DNA of 64,000 nucleotides from Collinsella sp. AM18-10 (GTDB taxonomy: Bacteria > Actinomycetota > Coriobacteriia > Coriobacteriales > Coriobacteriaceae). The notes under the pieces are model-generated. The model was not told the origin of the DNA, did not search any database, and saw only the letters and a list, made by a program, of their open reading frames with translations. The translations under genes and the position numbers were made by a program. Shown here in pieces: positions 63,164 through 64,000 of the stretch (its first letter is position 1; every line of letters starts with the position of its first letter). The stretch is taken from the NCBI RefSeq assembly GCF_003471585.1, contig NZ_QRJO01000002.1, forward strand, positions 1-64,000. Direction: 5' to 3'.

Positions 63164-64000
63164 TGTTCGATATGGTTTCTCGCCGCGGATTCGTCTCGCT
63201 CTCTGCTGTCGCCGCTGCCGGCCTTGGCCTTGCCGGCTGCTCTGGCAACAAGACGTCTGAGCCGACTGGCTCCGATGCCGGTTCTGCTAAGGCATCTTCC
63301 AAGAAAGCTGTCGAGCTGCAGGTCTTTGCCGCCAACTCGCTCGAGAAGGCTCTGCCCGAGGTTCAGGAGCTTTACACCGAGCAGACCGGTACCACGTTTG
63401 CCGACACGCAGTTTAAGGCGTCTGGCGACCTCGTTGAGCAGATGCGCGCCGGTGCCACGGTCGACGTGCTCATCACCGCTTCCAAGGGCACCATGGACGA
63501 CGCCGAGGCCGTCGAGCTCGTCGATGCCGACACGCGTGAGGATATGTTCGTCAACGATCTTGTGATCATTCGCGCTGAGGGCTCCGACACCAAGATCGAG
63601 GCCATCGCCGGCGTCGCGAACCTGGACGGCAAGATCGCCATCGGCGACGCCAAGACCGTCCCCGCCGGCAAGTACGCCAACCAGGCGTTGGCTTCCGTGG
63701 GCCTCTACACCGGCACCGAAGGCGACGACGGCGAGTATGCTCCCGAGATCGCCGACAAGGTCGCACTGGCCGACAAAGTTGGTACCGCTGCCGCCTATGT
63801 GTCCACAGGCGACTGCGTGGCCGGTTTTGTCTACAGCTCCGATATCTTCCGCTACGACGGCATCGAGGAGGCGTTCGTGTGTCCCGAGGACTCGCACAAG
63901 CCCATCGTGTATCCGGGCGCCGTTGCCGAGAGCTCCGAACATGCCGACGAGGCTAAGGCGTTCATCGACTTTTGCCTGTCCAACAAGAAGGCTCAGAAGA
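63164..64000 (+). CDS. modA: Molybdate-binding lipoprotein ModA (cut by window end)
   Basis: The first 279 codons of a ModA-family binding protein; the frame is still open at the window edge. The N-terminus MFDMVSRRGFVSLSAVAAAG is followed by a lipobox LAGC, with twin arginines (SRRGF) that also suggest Tat export. The mature part has VFAANSLEKALPEVQELY, ASGDLVEQMRAGATVDVLITAS and GDAKTVPAGKYANQALAS, matching ModA. AAAGGG precedes the ATG. It follows moeA-mogA, consistent with molybdenum supply. Tungstate binding is possible. Confidence 0.92.

Overview
The window looks like chromosomal DNA of a Coriobacteriia member, most likely Collinsella or a close relative. This is inferred from GC-rich DNA with C/G-ending codons, a division cluster that uses SepF and DivIVA and has no ftsA, GTG/TTG starts, and many intergenic hairpins with GGGAC/GTCCC arms. 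It is almost entirely core genome. I see no insertion sequence, prophage, CRISPR array, tRNA or 5S/16S/23S rRNA gene.

Layout. 0-3.4 kb: a small winged-helix regulator, pyrG and a XerD-type recombinase. 3.7-19.4 kb: the dcw cluster, mraZ-rsmH-ftsL-ftsI-murF-mraY-murD-ftsW-murG-murC-murB-ftsQ-ftsZ, reading one way from a promoter embedded in MraZ-box repeats; murE and ftsA are absent. 19.5-27.5 kb: the post-ftsZ block pgeF(ylmD)-yggS(ylmE)-sepF-yggT(ylmG)-divIVA, split by a complete pstSCAB-phoU phosphate uptake operon. 27.6-30.2 kb (minus strand): a nitroreductase and a second phosphate system (Pit with its DUF47 partner). 30.4-39.2 kb: small hypothetical proteins, a BI-1 family membrane protein, a PARG/macrodomain-like TIGR02452 protein with an altered catalytic motif, an SGNH hydrolase, thiD and thiC under a TPP riboswitch, YaaA and an M18 aminopeptidase. 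39.4-43.3 kb: polA and a Cof-type HAD phosphatase, separated by a long inverted-repeat element. 43.4-47.0 kb: argG and argH, with a previously unlabelled arginine-rich leader peptide and alternative hairpins before argG. 47.4-54.3 kb: ndk, rpiB, a cysteine-desulfidase-like protein, a HAD protein, rpsA, RNase P RNA, YigZ and a C-GCAxxG-C-C protein. 54.5-61.0 kb: MetY-type sulfhydrylase, an MFS exporter, xpt, a GGQ release-factor-like protein, a lipid kinase and a CLC transporter. 61.2-64.0 kb: moeA, mogA and the start of modA.

How the parts fit. Most genes serve cell-wall precursor synthesis and septation (mur/fts, FtsZ-SepF-DivIVA), phosphate acquisition (Pst and Pit), arginine, thiamine and methionine metabolism, and the molybdenum cofactor. 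The most interesting material is non-coding or very short. The main items are an Arg-codon leader peptide ahead of argG, a YggT gene whose only sensible start is ATC/ATT, pairs of related hairpin repeats (one pair with a compensatory base change), a long palindrome that uses the end of a coding sequence as one arm, and a Fur-box-like operator ahead of modA.
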